DNA of 64,000 nt from Anas platyrhynchos (taxonomy: Eukaryota; Chordata; Aves; Anseriformes; Anatidae). The notes under the pieces were generated by a model. It saw nothing but the letters and a program-made list of their open reading frames with translations. It ran no database searches and had not been told where the DNA came from. Made by a program: the position numbers and the translations under genes. Positions 58,081 to 64,000 of this stretch are shown in pieces (positions within the stretch are counted from its first letter, which is position 1; every line of letters begins with the position of its first letter). Location: positions 23,894,501 to 23,958,500 of the forward strand of contig NC_092597.1 of the NCBI RefSeq assembly GCF_047663525.1, written 5' to 3'.

Positions 58081-59665
58081 ATACAGGACATTTATCTGTT
58101 GGAACATGCTGTTCTGTTGCGGCTGCACTCCCTGTACATTGTGCAAACCCCGCTCTACCGGGGCCTTGCACCAGCTGCACGCCGGCCCGAAGCCACAGAC
58201 ACCACTGTTACCACTAGGAACAAAGCTAAGAGCATCACTACGCTGCTCTTCAGCTGAGGTTTTACTGCTCTGATGAACAGTGCAGATGCTGCAGATATGA
58301 AGGAGGGTCAGACTCTATAGGTACGCGATGTACGTGATATGACTTTCCCTGGAAAAGGTTTTCAGGGTGATTTTTGGCTGGAATCCCTCTTTGGTTCTCA
58401 CTTCTGAACTTCGTGCCCAACCCGACAGCCTGTTCGCTGTGTGAGCTCTTCAATTTAGTCTCAATTTATGTTGAACTCTATACAACAATACCAACCGCTG
58501 TAATTCAATGGTATTCAAAGTGTGCTTCACCACACTCACAGTCTGCTGATCTTTTACACTTTAGGTAGAAGTCACAGAAAACTGCGACTTGCCTATTCAG
58601 CAGGGCAGTTGGCTGGATTTTAGGTCTACCAAATTCCTTTGGGTTAATGTAAAATGTGATTCTGACTATTTCTGAAAAATGCTTAATCCAACAGGCACGC
58701 ATTTTCTCCCGTAACAGTCCAACACACAACATGGATTCAAGTAAGTTGGAATAAAGGTGAAAGTGTCTGCAGTGGGAGGTGTGGGGCTATCTTCTGGAAG
58801 TCCTCCCTGGGTGAAGCAGCCATCGGTGAGGTGGGGATGGAGGCTGGATGAGGGTCAGTGAGCAGGAGACTGCGTGCTGGTGCCTGGCTGGAAGCAGGGA
58901 AGTTATTCCCTCCCTAGTGACTGAGGCTGCATCACTACCTCCGCTCGCTGAGGTTTGTGATCTCTAAGGCTGATTAGACTCCTGGCTCCTGCCACTTGAT
59001 CGGGTAACCAGCACAGAGCTATTTTAGCCTTTTTTCCACCTACAGAGACAGAGGAACTTGTGCACATCTGAAAACAAACACACACTCGGTTGCAGACCTT
59101 CTGTCTTGCACATCTTTATCGCCCTGGCATCTGACATTGCAGCACTCTGTGCACAGCTTAATTTTAACTGCTTATATTGTTGATATGTTTTATGGGAACA
59201 TTAAAAAAGTTGTCTGTTTTGATATATTGTAAAACACTGTTTAAGAACTGAAGGTTACCCAGGACACCAAACAGCTTATTGTTAGGATTTCTTTTGATAT
59301 TTTTTTTTCTCTTAAAAAGGACAAGCTGATGTTATTTAGTTAATTTACACTAAAACGAAGAACTTGGCCGGAGTCTGGGGTTTAAGTGAGGCTGAATTCA
59401 GTCCACTGGAGGCTTTCTGAGCTGCAAACCAGGGTTAAAATCCAAGCTACTTCATCCTTTGCCCCAGTTCCCCAGTTGACTTGGAAGTGCGTTTCCTTCT
59501 CAGGAAATTAGTCTTTCAATGGGCTCATTTGGCCGGGCTCTTTACCCTTGCCTCCTTTTCCACCATTAAGCATTTCCTAAGGGCTAGGAATTCACTGAGC
59601 AACCTGCAGGCAGGTAGCAGCTCAGCCACCGGGTATGGAGAGACCCTGGCATGGAGAACTTTGCT
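58081..59665. other. Intergenic, between PAQR5 and KIF23, no gene seen
   Basis: AT-rich unique sequence. It could include a longer PAQR5 3' UTR using signals at 58750 or 59200. Confidence 0.5.
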
Positions 59666-59740
59666 GGATTAGCCCCGTGTTCCTGATCCCAAACCTTTTA
59701 GCCGGATTAGCCCCATATTCCTGATCCCAAACCTTTATTT
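59666..59740. repeat. 38-bp tandem duplication
   Basis: GGATTAGCCCC(G/A)T(G/A)TTCCTGATCCC... occurs at 59666 and again at 59704, nearly identical over about 35 bases. This is a young duplication. Confidence 0.9.
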
Positions 59741-59977
59741 GAATTAAGCACATGAACAAACACAAGGTAAGAACAGCCCACGGGAGAGGTTCCCGTGCAC
59801 GTGGGAGCCCAGGCCCTGAGCTGCAGAGATGTTTTTTTTAACCTGTGCTCAAGGAAATGTTTGTTGGCTGCTGAAGAGCCCCTTGGGGCGTGAGGCGAGG
59901 TGTGTAGGGACCACTTCCCACCCCGTGCCAGGTGCCCCCATCTTTGAGGTACTGTGGGGAGGACTGGCGGCTCGGGA

Positions 59978-60050
59978 CGTGCTTGGACAACGCTCTCAGA
60001 CACCGGGGCTGACTTTGGGGTGGCGCTGGGTGCACTCAGGGCTTGGACAG
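59978..60050 (+). mobile_element. CR1 LINE 3' remnant
   Basis: GTGCTTGGACAACGCTCTCAGA followed by a TGACTTTGGGGTGG-like stretch matches the CR1 3' region. Short and diverged, it ends about 130 bp before the KIF23 promoter motifs. Confidence 0.6.
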
Positions 60051-60180
60051 GGTGCTGCAGGCTGTGGCCATGCTGTGTTTATGCGACTTCACAACCCCTC
60101 GCCCCTCACAGCCGGGCCCGCGCAGGCCTCGAAGGCCCAGCGGGGGGCGCCCTCGCTGTAGGCCGCGGCCCTGTGGGCCC

Positions 60181-60421
60181 GTTACCATGGCAACGCCCGC
60201 CCCTCCCACCCCGTGACGCAACGACGCTACGCGGCGCCGCGCGCGCTGATTGGCTGCATTTGAATCCGAACGGGCGCGCGGCCGGAGGCAGCGCCCAGAG
60301 CGGCTCCGGGGAGGCCCCGGCCTCGACCCCCGCCCCCCGCCCCCCCCTCACACCGCGACCCCCGGCCCGGCCCCGGCCTTGTCCCGGCTCCGTCCCCCTC
60401 CCCCGGTCCCCCTCCGGCGCC
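60181..60421 (+). promoter_or_regulatory. KIF23: KIF23 promoter and 5' UTR
   Basis: A compact CpG-rich promoter directly before the KIF23 ATG. In order it holds a perfect RFX X-box GTTACC-AT-GGCAAC (60181-60194), GC-box-like CCGCCCCTCCC, an ATF/CREB-like TGACGCAA (60214-60221), an inverted CCAAT (ATTGG 60249-60253), and TTTGAA (60259-60264), the cell-cycle homology region read by the MuvB complexes DREAM and MMB. E2F-like GGGCGCGC follows. CCAAT plus CHR is the signature of G2/M genes, and mammalian KIF23 is known to be CHR-controlled. The ATG at 60422 has G at -3. Confidence 0.85.
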
Positions 60422-63943
<3,522 letters not shown>

Positions 63944-64000
63944 GTGAGTAACTATTGTAGCGTGCAGAACAAATTACTGCATGTAAATGTTATTCTGGAG

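Overview
The window is ordinary vertebrate nuclear DNA, almost certainly from a bird. Coding sequence is sparse and split by canonical GT/AG introns. The only interspersed repeats I recognise are CR1 LINE 3' ends, the dominant repeat of bird genomes, and I see no SINEs. Three genes can be recognised by protein similarity, all on the + strand: GLCE, PAQR5 and KIF23. The same three lie side by side on human chromosome 15q23, so this is a conserved syntenic block. I cannot name the species from sequence alone.

Layout. About 120-960 is a CpG-rich promoter region with four CCAAT boxes, an E-box and an ETS site, which I assign to GLCE. A long first intron follows to 32744. It holds a G-rich minisatellite, microsatellites, CR1 fragments, at least one convincing candidate non-coding exon (10594-10693), and several stretches that look like conserved regulatory DNA. 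The GLCE coding region is three exons (32758-33307, 36626-36871, 39836-40860), followed by a 3' UTR of about 2.9 kb ending near 43730. From 43731 to about 49000 is intergenic DNA without a recognisable gene. PAQR5 has candidate 5' non-coding exons near 49242, 51264-51316 and 51568-51687, seven coding exons (51688-56398), and an AT-rich 3' region of uncertain length. KIF23 begins at a compact promoter at 60181-60421. Its first six coding exons (60422-63943) are present and the gene runs off the right edge.

The genes do not form a pathway. GLCE makes the iduronic acid of heparan sulfate in the Golgi. PAQR5 is a seven-pass membrane progestin receptor. KIF23 (MKLP1) is the kinesin of centralspindlin, needed for cytokinesis.

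I found no undescribed multi-gene system, CRISPR array, tRNA, rRNA or intact mobile element. The signals most worth a second look are non-coding. They are a pair of identical-stem inverted repeats spaced 51 bp apart inside a CpG-retaining block at 15240-15780, the RFX/CCAAT/CHR cluster in the KIF23 promoter, the G-rich minisatellite with an intronic poly(A) signal just downstream of the GLCE promoter, and candidate untranslated exons with short upstream ORFs for GLCE and PAQR5.
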